Below are positions 43,441 through 55,560 of a stretch of 64,000 nt of DNA, piece by piece (position 1 is the first letter of the stretch; every line of letters begins with the position of its first letter). The notes under the pieces were generated by a model. It was not told the DNA's origin. It saw nothing but the letters and a program-made list of their open reading frames with translations, and ran no database searches. The position numbers and the translations under genes are program-made. Source of the stretch: Diphasiastrum complanatum (lineage: Eukaryota; Streptophyta; Lycopodiopsida; Lycopodiales; Lycopodiaceae); NCBI GenBank assembly GCA_029204225.1, contig CM055113.1, forward strand, positions 12,731,286 to 12,795,285, in the 5' to 3' direction.

Positions 43441-45250
43441 TCTGCTATAGGTAATCTATTAATTCATAATCACATTCCTAATAATTCCTAATAACTAATC
43501 TTTGATTAATAACATTTAATTGTGTTTTTGTTTTCTTCAGTTTAAATGCCCAAAGATCTCCCCAATAGAGATAATTCACTTCAAGCAGGAGACAATAAAA
43601 CTTGTGATTGAAAATTCATGTCCAGTTTCAATTGCAGAGTGTTCTCCGCCCAAGCTACTTCCATTTGGAGAAATGGATTTAGAGATTATAGAAAAACAAG
43701 ACTAAATACAGAATAAAAGTTGGTTTCCCTTGATGTGGATAAGACAATATGAATTTCACATGTATAAAAAAAATTTCTACAAATATATTAAGATTTTTCA
43801 TATTCATTCATCTTCAATTCCTATAGTTGTTCCTACATGTTTGCATTTCAAGTTATTATTTTAGAATGCTCAACAATGATACTCAAGTTGAGCGGTTCAT
43901 ATATTATCAAACATGATATATACAAAAAAGTTATATGACATAATACAAAATTACATCGTTCTTCAATTTCGATGAATGTTCCTATGTCTTTGCATTTTAT
44001 ATGCTTTTCCTGCCTTGCTCTTACCTCCACAAGGGACATTATTTAAGTTCATTTATTTTTTTATATTGATTCACTTAGAAATAGAAAAAATGAAAATTTT
44101 CATATGGCATAACGTACCTTTACACCATTCAATCGAAATTGATAGTACTGAGGTAGATCGAATTGCAACATGTCTAGTTCTGATCGAATGTGATTGAGAC
44201 ACCGATTTTTCTCAACCTCAACCATCGCAAGAATGTTGTCATTTCTTTTCACTGTTATTTGAAATTGCTCTTGAGAGTTTATTCCAAAATCTTGACCAAG
44301 TGGCTTCCACTCATTTTTGCATTTTATCCATCTTCTAAAATACAGCAGCAAAGCGAGCATTTATTTTTCGATGTGATATCTAAATGTCATTGATGAGTTA
44401 GATACTCTGCACTCAACTTGCTAATTTTGTTTTGTATCCCAACAACCATCCAACAACTCGACAATTATTTCAGCAATCAAGTCCTTACAAATAAACATTG
44501 TTTTCATTCTTTGAACATTGCATTTGGAAAAAAAAATTAAAAAATAGTAAAAGGTAGATACCAACATAATCTATTATTCTTTGAGCCAGTGCTACATTTT
44601 AATATACTTTGAATATCAATATAAGTCTAGATCAAATTTTTTTTGAAATTGATGTATTAGGAGAAGTCCATTCCTCATTCATAAAATCTGGTAGAGGATA
44701 TGGCTCTAATCTACCCACTAAACCATTTTTATCAGGAATATAGGTGTGATCATAAAAAAAACTCCTGACTCTAAAAGTGATTTTGGAGAACGACCTTTAT
44801 ATTATAAAATCCTGATATCCGACTGTATGACATCAATTATTCTTGCAATCAATTGAACTATTTGCCACTCAACGAAATTTGATGGATACAATTCTACAAA
44901 ACCAACAAAATTATCACAAGAAAAAATTAATTTAAAGAAAATGATAATACTAAAGAAATTTAATCTGAATATGTACATTCTAATTGGATACTTACAATTG
45001 TATTTTCTTCTATCATTTGGAGCTCTTTGTGAAGATAAGCATGCTGAACTAAAACTCTGTGATACTTTGAAATCTATTATCCTGCCTTTCCAAGAGCTTC
45101 TATATATGTTATCCGATCTTTTTCTTTTCCAAAATGAGCCTTTTGTAGAGGGATGCATTAAGATCCATTGATATTTTCGATATATTCTTGGTATCCATTG
45201 ATCATCTGCCTTTTTTTCATTGTAAATATTGATTGCATCAATGGTTCCTC
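43441..45250 (-). other. Decayed minus-strand open frames, unrecognised
   Basis: Minus frames at 44360-44100 (WKPLGQDFGINSQEQFQITV) and about 44760-44640 (FYDHTYIPDKNGLVGRLEPY) look protein-like, and 45275-44802 is open but changes sense when shifted. They may be the other half of the transposon at 41.9-43.4 kb or a separate gene relic. Confidence 0.25.
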
Positions 45251-45252
45251 TT

Positions 45253-45660
45253 GGTCTCCGATTATGTGTAGCCATTAGTCCAAAGAGCTACTCCAATGAC
45301 ACATGGTGGATTGATAGTGGGGCTAGTTCCCACATGACATTCCAAAACGATTTCTTCTCAACTCTTGTACCTTTAGTAGGTCATAAAAGGTCTATTCTAA
45401 TAGCAAGCTGTGATCAAGAATGTAGAATAGATGGAGTGGGAACAATCCCTTTAAGTCTTGGATCCTCTAAAAGGTTGGATCTAGAAAATGTACTCTATGT
45501 TCCTAATCTTACTAAGAGCTTGCTAAGTGCTGGACAACTAATGGATAGCGGTTTAGATGTCCACTTTAAGCAAGGTGTTTGCATTGTAAATGTATTCAAG
45601 TAAGGGAGGCTATTTAAGCTTGATGCGAATGTGTTTCTTGGAAGTGTGAATGTGGCTAAG
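45253..45660 (+). pseudogene. Copia F protease
   Basis: SNDTWWIDSGASSHMTFQND carries the aspartic protease D-S-G-A motif, followed by the typical copia stretch VLYVPNLTKSLLSAGQL. The frame stops at 45601-45603, and a further stop precedes the integrase zinc motif. Gag is not found upstream, so copia F is 5' truncated. Confidence 0.85.
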
Positions 45661-46542
45661 GAGGAGCTTACACAAATGGAGATTTGACATAAGAGGTTGG
45701 GCCACCCCAACTACAAATCGCTGGAGATCCTATGCACAAAGGAGCTTGCACTTGGCCTTCCAAAGGCATTTTCAAAGTGTGGAAAGAGTTGTGAGGCTTG
45801 TAGCCTCTCAAAGGCTCACAAGCTACCATTTGCTAATTCTTCCACTAGATCTTCTAAGTCATTAGATCTCATTCATAGTGATGTGCACTCTTTTTCTAAA
45901 GAATCTAATGGAGGTGCATTAATGTATGTATCTTTCATTGATGATTACTCTAGATACACTTGGATTGAGCTTCTGGATTCCAAAAGAAAAGTGTTTGAGT
46001 CTTTTGTAAATTTCAAAACTCTAGTTGAGAATCAACTTGATGCTAAAGTAAAAGTATTGAGGAGTAATAATGGTGGAGAGTACATCTTCACTAGAATGAT
46101 AGAGTTTTGTAATCCAGTAATATTAAAAGAGAGCTTACATGTACATATAGTCCTCAGCAAAATGGTATAGACGAGAGAAAGAATAGAACTCTTTGTGAGT
46201 GTGCAAAAGCTTTAAGGCTAGATTCTTCTCTACCTAAGTCATTTTGGGGAGAGGCCATTATTTGTGAAAATTACTTATGTAATAGATTTCCATGTAAGCC
46301 CATTGGAGGCATAACATATTGTGAGGCTCTATTTGGTAAGAAGCCAAATCTCGAATATCTTCAAGTCTTTGAATCTACTTGATATGTTTTTCAATCATTA
46401 GATACAAGAACAAGGATGATCCTACATCCATTTGGTTATGGTGAAAATAGTTGGGGATATAGAATCTATAATCCTATCACTAAAAAGATTTTAGTGTGTA
46501 GAGATGTTACATTTGATAAAGGTAATTACTTCAAGATGAATG
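45661..46542 (+). pseudogene. Copia F integrase, split by gypsy G1
   Basis: KRLGHPNYKSLEIL and CGKSCEACSLSKAHK form the HHCC region (first His is preceded by a stop). LDLIHSDVHSFSK supplies the first catalytic Asp and SFIDDYSRYTWIELL follows. The second catalytic Asp is replaced by Asn in VLRSNNGGEY. The frame shifts near 46110-46165 and continues DERKNRTLCECAKALRL with the catalytic Glu. The C-terminal GYRIYNPITKKILVCRDVTF leads straight to the G1 insertion after 46542. Confidence 0.85.
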
Positions 46543-47286
46543 TGTAGTGGGTTTGTTTCCTTGCCTAACCTGAATCCAAGATCTAGTCAATCTAGCATCA
46601 TATAGATGGAGTTAGTTGTCACGCGTAGGTTCGTTCCCATGAGAGTGATAGTTTAGTTCAAATTTCAGCATGAATGGAAGATCTATATCTAACTCTACAT
46701 CCATTAACCCTACTCATTAACACTAAGATCCATTAATACTATGATTCACAACAAAGATAGCTTACTCTTTCTCTCTCTCTCTTTCTCTCTCATAAAAAGT
46801 ATAATAACACTCAATCCCAATAACATTTAGATCCAATAATTAGCAAAATCCAAAAAAAGCATGGAGAAGGGAAGAAGAAGAGCAAGGACTTTCATCAATC
46901 CATTTATGAAGAGAACCAATCTGCTTTATTGAAATGAGGAAATGAACATGAGGAGCAACTCGAGTTAGTCCCTTCTTATAGTAGAGAAGAGGACCCTGGC
47001 CTCTGAATCCTATTGGTCCAATCTTGCCTCTCTTTTTATTCAAATTTAAAAAAGTGTGGGAACCATCAAAATTGGAGGGAAACCCAACTTTATTCACTAA
47101 CTTGACATTTAGGCCCTGCGACATTAAAAGTCCCACAAAAAGGCCTAAAGTCCTTTTATTGGCTTTTAACTAATCAATCAAATAACTATGTGATCATCGG
47201 GTTGGACTTACACACGCAAGGTGCCAAATCCCTCTCACTTATTAACTAGGGTTAGGGTTGCGTTGGGATCCGCAAACCCTCCAACA
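46543..47286 (-). repeat. G1 3' LTR
   Basis: A 744-bp LTR with a CT-rich patch at 46765-46792. On the minus strand it is preceded by CCAGTTTTGGTGGGGGATAC, a typical gypsy polypurine tract, at 47287-47306. Confidence 0.92.
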
Positions 47287-48241
47287 GTATCCCCCACCAA
47301 AACTGGTGGCGGTTCCACAACACCTGCAATATGCAGTTATTGGGGACTTTTATTGGCTTCCGTCGAATCTTGATTGAATGGTACTGCACCTTCTCCATAA
47401 AGTCGAGGTGTGTAGTATTAAAATCCAAATTGTGTGGCAGAAAACAACAGTGGGCTTCGGCAATCCACTTGGAGGTATTCATGAGAGAGCCTTTTCTGGT
47501 ATAACAAAATCTGTGTATAACAAGAAAATCTTCCAGTAAACACTTTATTGTTTGATTTACAAAGTGTGTACCTTGGTCATTGACAATCTCGATCGGACAT
47601 CCAAATCTGATTATAATATTTTCATATAGAAACTTGGCCGTACATTTCGCATCAGCAACTTTGACAGCTTTGGCTTCAACCCACTTGGTCATGTAATCAG
47701 TTGTTACGATAATGTATCGGGCCTGAGATCCTTGTGCGGCAGGGTGAATAGGTCCAACGTAATCCAATCCCCATTTTTCAGACCGTGCTTGCGATAAAAC
47801 CGGATGCAAGGATTCATAGTTCTGTCGAGTAGGATGTCGTGCTCGCTGGCAAACATCACATGTCTGAATAAAATTTTTTGTGTCCTTGTGAAGCGTAGGC
47901 CTTCAACAACCTGATTGTAAAAGTTTGCGAACAATAATATCTGTAGAAAAGTGTTCTCCACTCATGCCATCATGTGAAAACATGATTAAACCAAGTACTT
48001 CATGCGGTAAAACACACCTTCGTAAAATATTATCTGATCCACGACGATACAATTGTCCTGCAATTAATTGATAAGGTTGGGCCTTATGAATCAATTGTCT
48101 CTTCCGTACTTTTGTTAGGGAGTCATTTGGTTGTCCTAGTATCAGGTACTCAACAATATCTGCTGCCCACTCAGGTACTGCTTCAACATAGAATAACGCA
48201 GCATCTGGCAATTCATCATCCACTTCAGTGTTAACTGGCAT
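47252..48241 (-). pseudogene. G1 integrase
   Basis: The N-terminal part (48241-47903) has LPDAALFYVEAVPEWAADIV, then LIAGQLYRRGSDNILRRCVL and a zinc-binding region leading to VCQRARHPTRQNYESLHPVL in a shifted frame. The core frame (47809-47252) gives EKWGLDYVGPIH with the first Asp and IEIVNDQGTHFVNQ with the second. The expected H-P-Q-x-N-G-x-x-E is replaced by unrelated residues (SKWIAEAHCCF), so the triad is incomplete. The end of the frame runs into the LTR. Confidence 0.85.
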
Positions 48242-48301
48242 GGATTCAATTCACGAAACGTGATCGGCTAGATAATGTTGTTTCCCCTTTCGAACTACAA
48301 T

Positions 48302-48918
48302 TCAAAAGTCAAATTCAGTCAATAACAATAACCATCTTGCAATATGTCCAGTATTGCACATCTTGTTTACCAAGTAAAGTAACGGTTGATGATTAGTATA
48401 AAATGCAAAGTGCGTTTCCATGAGGTAGTGACAAAATTTCCGAACAGAAAAAATCATGGCCAATGCCTCACGTTTGATGAAATCCATTCAGTATGCTCAA
48501 TCTCATAAATAAAGTCGGCATCAAGCAATCTCTGAAGTTCTTTCTTTATCAGATCTGCTACATTAGGATTACAACGATAGAACTTTGTAACCTTTGGAAC
48601 TGCATTAGGTACTAAAAGTATGGTATGTTCAATCACTGATGTCGGAATACCCTTCAAATCTTGGGAAGTCCATGCAAAGCAATCTTGATACTTAATAAGT
48701 AACAAGCGGAGTGCTTGATACTGTTCAGGAGTAAGTCGTGATCCAACTTGTAAAATCTTTTCCGGTTCTCCTGGCTCGGCAAGATTCATTGGTTGTGTCT
48801 TATCTGGGCTATTGTAAACTTCTTTAGATTCCGGAATGTGTTCTTCAGGTTCACGATGTGCCTTAGGTAACATGATAACCACATCATCCAGTGTATAACG
48901 TTTAAAATGCTCGAGCAT
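48302..48918 (-). pseudogene. G1 reverse transcriptase / RNase H with palm deleted
   Basis: From 48918 the frame reads YQALRLLLIKYQDCFAWTSQ, DLKGIPTSVIEHTILL and KKELQRLLDADFIYEIEHTE, the normal start of a gypsy RT, then ends. Directly after (48487-48302) comes KREALAMIFSVRKFCHYLME, then FYTNHQPLLYLVNK, which is the middle of RNase H. Everything between, including RT motif A and the Y-x-D-D motif (roughly 300 residues in intact relatives), is missing, with the joint near 48490. Confidence 0.88.
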
Positions 48919-50049
48919 ATCACGCTGGACTACGTTTGCTTGTTCATTTTCGAAAGGACTTGTCTTGGATCTTCATTTAGCTTTTAAGTAGGAATTGATC
49001 GTGGAGGTGATGACTTTCGAGATGATAAATCTTTCTTCAAAGGTGAAGACTTCCTAGATGATGATGTCTTACTAGAATTCTGACTCGAAGAATCATCCTG
49101 GACTTTTTCTTTGCCTTTATCCAATAAAGGTGGCACTTCCTTTGAATCAATCTTCCAAGGGGGATTTTCCCATTTCAGGACCGTGTTATAATGTTGCTTA
49201 GCTTGTTTCTTCGTCATTGATCCTGTGATCCTGTCTTCCTTCAATATAACTGCTTTGAGCGGTTTAATTGTTGGTTCATCAAGAACATTACACATTCCAA
49301 ATCTGGTCGGATCCATATGATTTAGAATCTGCTCATCCGTAAATTCTGCATTGCCATCATAAGTCAAGGCATGACTCACATGGACATCCCAATAGAACTC
49401 GGTAAACATTAGGCACTTCTGGTAAGTCCATCACTACGAAAGTAATGACGAACTGTACTCCTGCAATCCTGATAGGTATATCTTCCACCATTCCTCGTGG
49501 ACGAACTGTCATTTGATCAGCTAGCTTAATAGCAAAAGTAACAAGTTTGATCCTTGTAAGGCCCCATTTTGCACATAGCTTTGTAGAGATCAAGTTAACT
49601 CCTGAATCACTATCTATCACAGCTGCTTCTTTAGGAAATTGTCTATGCTGTATCGGCAGAGTGATATTCTTTTGTTCACTTTCCCAAGCGGCTCCAACAT
49701 GGAGTACTTCGTTAGATTCTTCAAATTCAGCACAAAAAAGTGGCTCCTGATGGACTTCTGGTTCTTCTTGAGCTAACTTTTGCGCTAAGACTTCTTTTGC
49801 TTTTGGCACCAACTTCAGGAACTCTCCCAATGAAATATTGATCCTACTAGACAAAATGTTCATGAGTAGTTCTATTTGCGGTGCTTCTGGTTCAGTCATC
49901 TTGAAGGGTTCTTCAAGATGATGTAACTGATCATTCATATCCGTACGTAAATTTCTTGAAGGCTGCAATGGTGAAGACCGAACTTCAGTTGTTGATTTAG
50001 CAGCCTCAGGCTCCTCTTCTTCTTGCATATGTTTAATCCACTGTCTCAT
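48919..50049 (-). pseudogene. G1 protease and linker
   Basis: Frame 50049-49357: an acidic linker, then VIDSDSGVNLISTKLCAKWG, matching the pepsin-like retroviral protease pattern, with the usual D-x-G altered to D-S-D-S-G, and MDLPEVPNVYRVLLGCP matching the flap and exit region. Frame 49409-48984 holds the protease-RT linker with ILNHMDPTRFG and a Ser/Lys-rich tail. They are separated by one frameshift. Confidence 0.75.
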
Positions 50050-51290
50050 ATTCTGATATCTTCGTTTTTATGCATTAAGATTTGGATAGACTCTCGATGT
50101 TGTTGGTGTATCGTTCAATGGTATAGAATCAGTAGGTACTAGATCCACTACTGGTCCTTTTTTGCTCTGGTGACCACCATCAAGGGTGCACTTGGTTTAT
50201 TCTGAACTACTGGTCCTTGCTTGATTGTTATCAAATTTACAGGTGCTGTAGCTGGTGGTGGCTTTGGTCTTGCTGGACAGTATTTATAGCAATGCCCATA
50301 ACCATAGTCACGACAGAATGGTACAAATTTCTCTTTATTTGGACATTCTACAACTCTGTGATTTTCTCCACATGCAAAGCATCCAAGTGGTGCTCTGGTC
50401 CAATTTCTAGCAGCTTGTTGTTGAGCATCAACATAAATGGCATACCGTTCTGAAGATCCATCTTCATGATCATTACCATAGTTCCATTGCTCAGCACTTC
50501 CGTAAGGTTCTGGTTCCATCAAATTAGTAGGAGGAGCAGAGTGCTTTGGTGGGATAGGTAAAGCTAAACGTTCCGGGTATCCAAGAGCAGATTGTTGTGT
50601 CTTACTATTGGATTACCTCCATACTGTGGTTCTCGATATCCCATCTGGGCATACCGTTGTTGAATAATTCGAGGGTTGAAGTTGCAAAAAGCAGTATCAT
50701 GATCAGGTGAATTACACAGATGGCAAACACTGAGATCCATTCATTTTTTCAATTGAGGACACTCGTTCACTGTGTGATTTCCTGTACAAATAGAACAGCA
50801 GACATTTTTCCTGGTAGGAAAAGTCTTTGCAAGCTTTTCAGGTTCCTTGTTTGCTTCCCCGTGGAAATTTTCCAATGCTTTGATCTTCTCATCAAATTGC
50901 AACTGCAACTTTTCCATCTGTTTCTGCTGGTTCTTCCCAAGTTTGTCGAACTCATTGAGCATCATTTCTATAGTAGCATTGGCATTCATTGATGCAATAG
51001 TGGTGGATGTCGTAGTAGTGCCCTGTTGTATAAGGCAACATACTGATATTTGGCTCCTCATCTGAATCTTCATCCTCCTCCCGAATTGCATCGTCCATAG
51101 CATTTTGCAAGAGTGCATAATCATTATGGCGTTTCAACTCACGTATGATCCGTTTAGGTAGACCTGACAAAAACCACATAATCATGGCATTTTCGTTAAT
51201 CAGCTCAGGTTCACATTCAGATCTAAGACGTTTCATTCGTTTAATGTAATCTCGAACCACTTCTCGCTTTCTCATTTGAATTTTACTTAA
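50050..51290 (-). pseudogene. G1 Gag with two knuckles
   Basis: The N-terminal frame (51275-50952) reads REVVRDYIKRMKRLRSECEP and MIMWFLSGLPKRIIRELKRH, the retrotransposon Gag domain. A shifted frame (51124-50741) adds a coiled-coil segment and the knuckle CSICTGNHTVNEC. Frame 50522-50148 has CFACGENHRVVEC. Both knuckles are C-x2-C-x3-H-x4-C, the spacing seen in Athila/Tat elements rather than the C-x2-C-x4-H-x4-C of copia. Frameshifts break it into at least three pieces. Confidence 0.8.
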
Positions 51291-51836
51291 AAGAGAAAAA
51301 GGGTCTTATCAGTATGATGCGCGGATGTACGACTGCTGTGCACAGTGAATCGGACGAAGGTTCTTTTTTTGTATTTTTAGGGTTTTGATGATTTTTTGGT
51401 GTTTTTTGACAGTTTTTCTGATGTTTCTGGAAATCTGCTGGGAATTAATCTTTGTCCTTCAAACTGTAGATTTTGTGATCAAAACCGAAGGTGCTTGCAA
51501 CTCGGCGAAGGTTTCTTGAAAGAGAGTAAAAAGTTCGAAGCTCTGATGACGGCTTTTTGTCTCTTTTTGACCAAATCTGACAGATTTGACCAATTTTTGT
51601 TATTTTCTCTGATATCTCAGATCCAAATGAATCTTAAGATTGGTGATCTGAATAGCTTTCTCTGTTTTAACAATCAGATTAGATTTCAAACAAGCAATTC
51701 CACTCAAATCAAACAAAATCAATCCCAAACTAACCCTAAAATGCAGATCTAACACTATTCATGCCACGACAAGATGTCTAATGCAAGCTAACCATCCATT
51801 GAATCATGCTACAAACTAAAAAATTGGCGTAGCTCC
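51291..51836 (-). other. G1 leader, no gene
   Basis: Noncoding sequence between PBS and Gag, T-rich on the plus strand. The open frame 51396-51752 on the opposite strand is considered incidental. Confidence 0.6.
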
Positions 51837-51855
51837 CCGACAACGATGCCAAAAT
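51837..51855 (-). other. G1 primer-binding site (tRNA-Asp-like)
   Basis: The minus strand reads TGGCATCGTTGTCGGGGAG starting three bases inside the 5' LTR. It matches the complement of the plant tRNA-Asp 3' end (TGGCGCCGTTGCCGGGGA) apart from C-to-T/G-to-A-type changes. tRNA-Asp priming is typical of Athila/Tat elements. Confidence 0.8.
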
Positions 51856-52553
51856 TGTAGTGAGTTTCTTTTCTTGCCTAACCTGAATCCAAGATCTAGT
51901 CAATCTAGCATCATATAGACGGAGTTAGGCATGAATGGAAGATCTAAATCTAACTCTACATCCATTAACCCTACTCATGAACACTAAGATCCATTAACAC
52001 TACGATCCACAACAAAGATAGCTTACTCTTTCTCTCCCTCTCTTTCTCTCTCATAAAAATTATAATAACACTCAATCCCAATAACATTCAAATCCAATAA
52101 TTAGCAAAATCCAAAAAAACATGAGAGATGGCGAAGGGAAGAAGAAGAGCAAGGACATTCATCAATCCATTTCTGAAGAGGACCAATCTGCTTTATTGAA
52201 ATGAGGAAATGAACATGAGGAGCAACTCATTTTGGTCCCTTTTTATAGTAGAGAGGAGGACCCTGGCCTCTGAATCCTATTGGTCCAGTCTTGTCTCTCT
52301 TTTTATTCAAATTTAAAAAAGTGTGGGAACCATCAAAATTGGAGGGAAACCCAACTTTATTCACTAACTTGACATTTAGGCCCTGCGACATTAAAAGTCC
52401 CGCAAAAAGGCCTAAAGTCCTTTTATTGACTTTTAACTAATCAATCAAATAGCTATGTGATCATCGGGTTGGACTTACACATGCAGGGTGCCAAATCCCT
52501 CTCACTTATTAACTAGGGTTAGGGTGGCCTTGGGATCCGCAAACCCTCCAATA
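51856..52553 (-). repeat. G1 5' LTR
   Basis: A 698-bp partner of 46543-47286. It lacks the ~50-bp TTGTCACGCGTAGG-containing segment present in the other copy and is otherwise about 95% alike by eye. Confidence 0.92.
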
Positions 52554-53545
52554 GAATGATAGTGCTACTAATCACTCTTATGTCAAGGATCTTGCAAAGA
52601 TTTGAAGAGGAGCCTTCATATGATCAAGATCTTGAGGATCCACCTAAAGATCTACAAGAAAGAGGGTCGAGCCATCAAGGCTCACCTATGATGACAAAGG
52701 TGAACAAAGGGAAGATCTTCATTCTCTTACTTCTTACACTTTTCTTACATCCATGCTTGATGAGCCGATTCACTTTGAAGATGCTATGGAGTCACATGAA
52801 TGGAGAGTTGCCATGCAAAAGGAGTATGATGCTCTTATGGAGAATCATACATGGAAGCTTGTGGATCTTCCTCATGGAAGAAGACCACTTGAATGCAAAT
52901 GGATCTATAGATTGAAGTACAACCATGATGAAAGCATCAACAAACATAAAGCAAGGCTAGTGGAAAAAGGGTTCTTGCAAACCAAGGGAGTAGATTTTGA
53001 TGAAACTTTTGCTCTTGTTGCTAAACTAGTTAGCATAAGATTGATTATTTCACTTGCAACTACTTTCGATTGGACTCTTTTTTAGCTTGATGTGACTAAT
53101 GCCTTTCTAAATGGCTATTTGGAAGAGGACATCTTCATGAGGCAACCCGAGGGCTTCAAAAAGGAAGATCAAGAAGAAAAAGTATGTTTGTTACAAAGAA
53201 GCCTCTATGGGCTCAAGCAAGCACCTAGAGCTTGGTACTCTAGGTTGAATGCCTTCTCAACCTCAATTAATTTTGTTGTAAGTGCTTATGAACATTCTTT
53301 GTACTTGAGATTTAATAATGGTAAAGTCATCATTCTCATTTTGTATGTAGATGACAATATCCTTAGTGGTAATGATCATGATGGTATAAAGGAAGTGAAA
53401 ATAGCATTACCTAGAGAGTTCAAGATGGTAGATCTTGGTGTTCTTCATTTCATACTAGGCATAGAAGTATCAAGAGGAAAGGATTTGATTTTTATTTGTT
53501 AATCCAAATATGCATCTTCTATCTTAGAGAAATTTGAAATGAAAG
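52554..53545 (+). pseudogene. Copia F linker and reverse transcriptase, 3' truncated
   Basis: Continues copia F after G1. After the linker (frameshifted at 52556-52750) the frame reads MESHEWRVAMQKEYDALMEN, ECKWIYRLKYNHDESINKHK, VDFDETFALVAKLVSIRLII; a TAG stop replaces the residue before LDVTNAFLNGYLEEDIFMRQ; then [17 protein letters not shown] and LILYVDDNILSGN with YVDD intact. A stop follows at IFIC (53502). The sequence switches at about 53545 to another copia's integrase. Confidence 0.88.
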
Positions 53546-54936
53546 ATTGTATGGGAGCTTGAGATTGATGGCGAAGCTGAAGATGGTAATAGGGTTACCG
53601 ACATTGCAGGATGATCATCATGCAATATGTGAAGGATGCGTCATGGGAAAGCATCACAGGGAGACATTCAAGAAAGGTGGAGCTGCAAGAGCTAAGAAAC
53701 CACTAAAACTCATTCACAGCGACCTGTGCGGCCCAATGAAGACCATGTCATTGGGAAAAGCATATTATTTTATGACTTTCATAGATGATTACTCCAAGAG
53801 GACATGGATTTATTTCTTGAAGAAGAAATCTGACGCTTTTGCTCGCTTCAAGGAGTTCAAGACTTTGGTAGAGAACCAACTAGATGCACGCATCAAAGTG
53901 CTAAGATCTGATAGAGGGGGCGAATACAAATCTGATGATTTTGAGGACTTTTGCAAAGAACACGACATCAAAAGACAATTCACACAGTCACACACGCCAC
54001 ATAGTAATGGTGTAGCTGAAAGGAAAAACAGGACTATTATGGAGAGTGCACGCTCCATGATGAAGCAAATGGTCTTGATCGATTCACTTTGGTCGGAAGC
54101 CTGCAGTGCGACAATGTTCTTGCAAAACAGGAGCCCTACAATTGCGGTTCCAAATGTGACTCCCAAAGAAGCATTTACAGGAATAAAGCCAAAAATTGAC
54201 AAGTTTCGTGTCATTGGATGTAAGGCCTATGTACATCTTCCAAAGGAGGAGCTAAAGAAACTTGATGCCAAAGCAATCAAGTGTATCTTCATCGGTTACG
54301 ATGAAAGGACGAAGGCATACAGGTGTTTTGATCCTGTAATGAACAAGATTCACTTTAGCAAAGATGTGATCTTTGATGAAACGCATAGGTATGAAGATGA
54401 AGACCATGCAAGTGGTGAAAGCATCAAAAGACTTCCCACAATTTTGGAGGAAGAAGATGCTCCACAAGATGATGCACGTGAAGATGAGAGTCGAGAGGGC
54501 GAGTATGAAAGGACACCACCTATTCAAGAGCCTAGGGGGAGGTACTTGCCAATAGGAGCAATAAAGGAGAAACCGGTTGGAAGTAAGAGACATTACTTAG
54601 ACACTCATTGGGATACATACTCTCCATGTAGTGTATCACCTAAATCTAAGATACCAAAATGGTATGAAAAGATCATGAAGGACGCAAAGCTAAATCAACC
54701 AGGATTTAGCACACAAGGAGAAGTGAGAAGATCAACGCGGGAAAAGAAGTCTCCCAATCGTTATCATGTGAACTATGCCCTAATGAGTGACATTTTGAAG
54801 TGTCGAGAGCCATCAACCTTTGATGAGACAAAAGTCACAAAGAGTGGCAAAGGGCAATGGAAGAGGAGATAGAATCCATCCACAGGCATGATACATGGGA
54901 CTTGGTTGATCTACCACTTGGAAAGAAACCCATTGA
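53546..54936 (+). pseudogene. Copia H integrase and RT start, interrupted
   Basis: A 441-codon frame (53547-54872) contains the second zinc pair CEGC (28 and 31), then a complete catalytic triad D59 (LIHSDLCGP), D122 (VLRSDRGGEY) and E158 (VAERKNRT), VIGCKAYVHLP, GYDERTKAYRCFDP and RSTREKKSPNRY. At about 54830 a one-base shift moves the continuation HKEWQRAMEEEIESIHRHDT into another frame. This RT start breaks off at KKPID where the copia I LTR begins (54937). Gag, protease and the first zinc residues are absent. Confidence 0.85.
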
Positions 54937-55547
54937 TGTCAAAATATTGGAAAAATCTATCTAATGTTGTGAGTAGGGGTCCTAAAAATGCCAAAGATGA
55001 ATTAAGCTCTTTTGGCTTAGTAAAGACCCATCTTAGAATAAAATATTCAAGGTAGGTAGAAATAGAAACTTGAGCTACCATAGGAATTGCATTTGTACTT
55101 TGCATGCCACATTTAATGCATGAAAAGACTAGGTGGCACAATTAGACATAGTGAGGTGGCTTGAATAAGTCTAGATAGCTTGAGAGGTGGATTCATAACT
55201 CCAATTCAACTCAAAGTAAGAGGAGATTCCATGAATAATATATATGTGATGTACTCTCATTGAGAAAATGATGAAATTTGTGTATAATGCAAATTTGGAG
55301 ACAAGCTCTTTGTGCCCTCTCTCTCTACTCGAGTTTTGTACTTTCACTTTCTCTCTATAGCCGTGTTGAGGCATTTATTGTGCTTAGTTTCATGTTTTGT
55401 TAACAGATCTTGCTTGTAACACAATAATATTTCTTGTATGATCAGCTTTCCTATTGTCAATCAATGCTAGTCTGATCTTTATGGTATTATTGGGCTTAGG
55501 AGATCAAAAGTACATGTGTAGGGTGTCCCATACATGTGAATTCAACA
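54937..55547 (+). repeat. Copia I 5' LTR
   Basis: A 611-bp TGTCAAAATATTGG...TTCAACA repeat, with a TATA-like ATAATATATATGTG near 55231 and a CT-rich patch at 55317-55325. Confidence 0.92.
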
Positions 55548-55560
55548 TGGTATTAGAGCC
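55548..55560 (+). other. Copia I primer-binding site
   Basis: TGGTATTAGAGCC directly follows the LTR; it is an initiator-Met complement with one transition, as in the copia at 1065-1080. Confidence 0.9.

Larger units (their letters stand above)
46543..52553 (-). mobile_element. Ty3/gypsy G1, Athila/Tat-like, defective
   Basis: LTRs 46543-47286 (744 bp) and 51856-52553 (698 bp), TGTAGTG...CCAACA, surround a minus-strand element. A perfect target duplication GAATG lies at 46538-46542 and 52554-52558, and the copia F code reads across it. The LTR length difference is mainly a ~50-bp segment (46616-46667) absent from the other copy. PBS resembles tRNA-Asp. Gag has Athila-type knuckles. The RT catalytic core is deleted and the integrase lacks its third catalytic residue, so it is dead. 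Confidence 0.93.
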
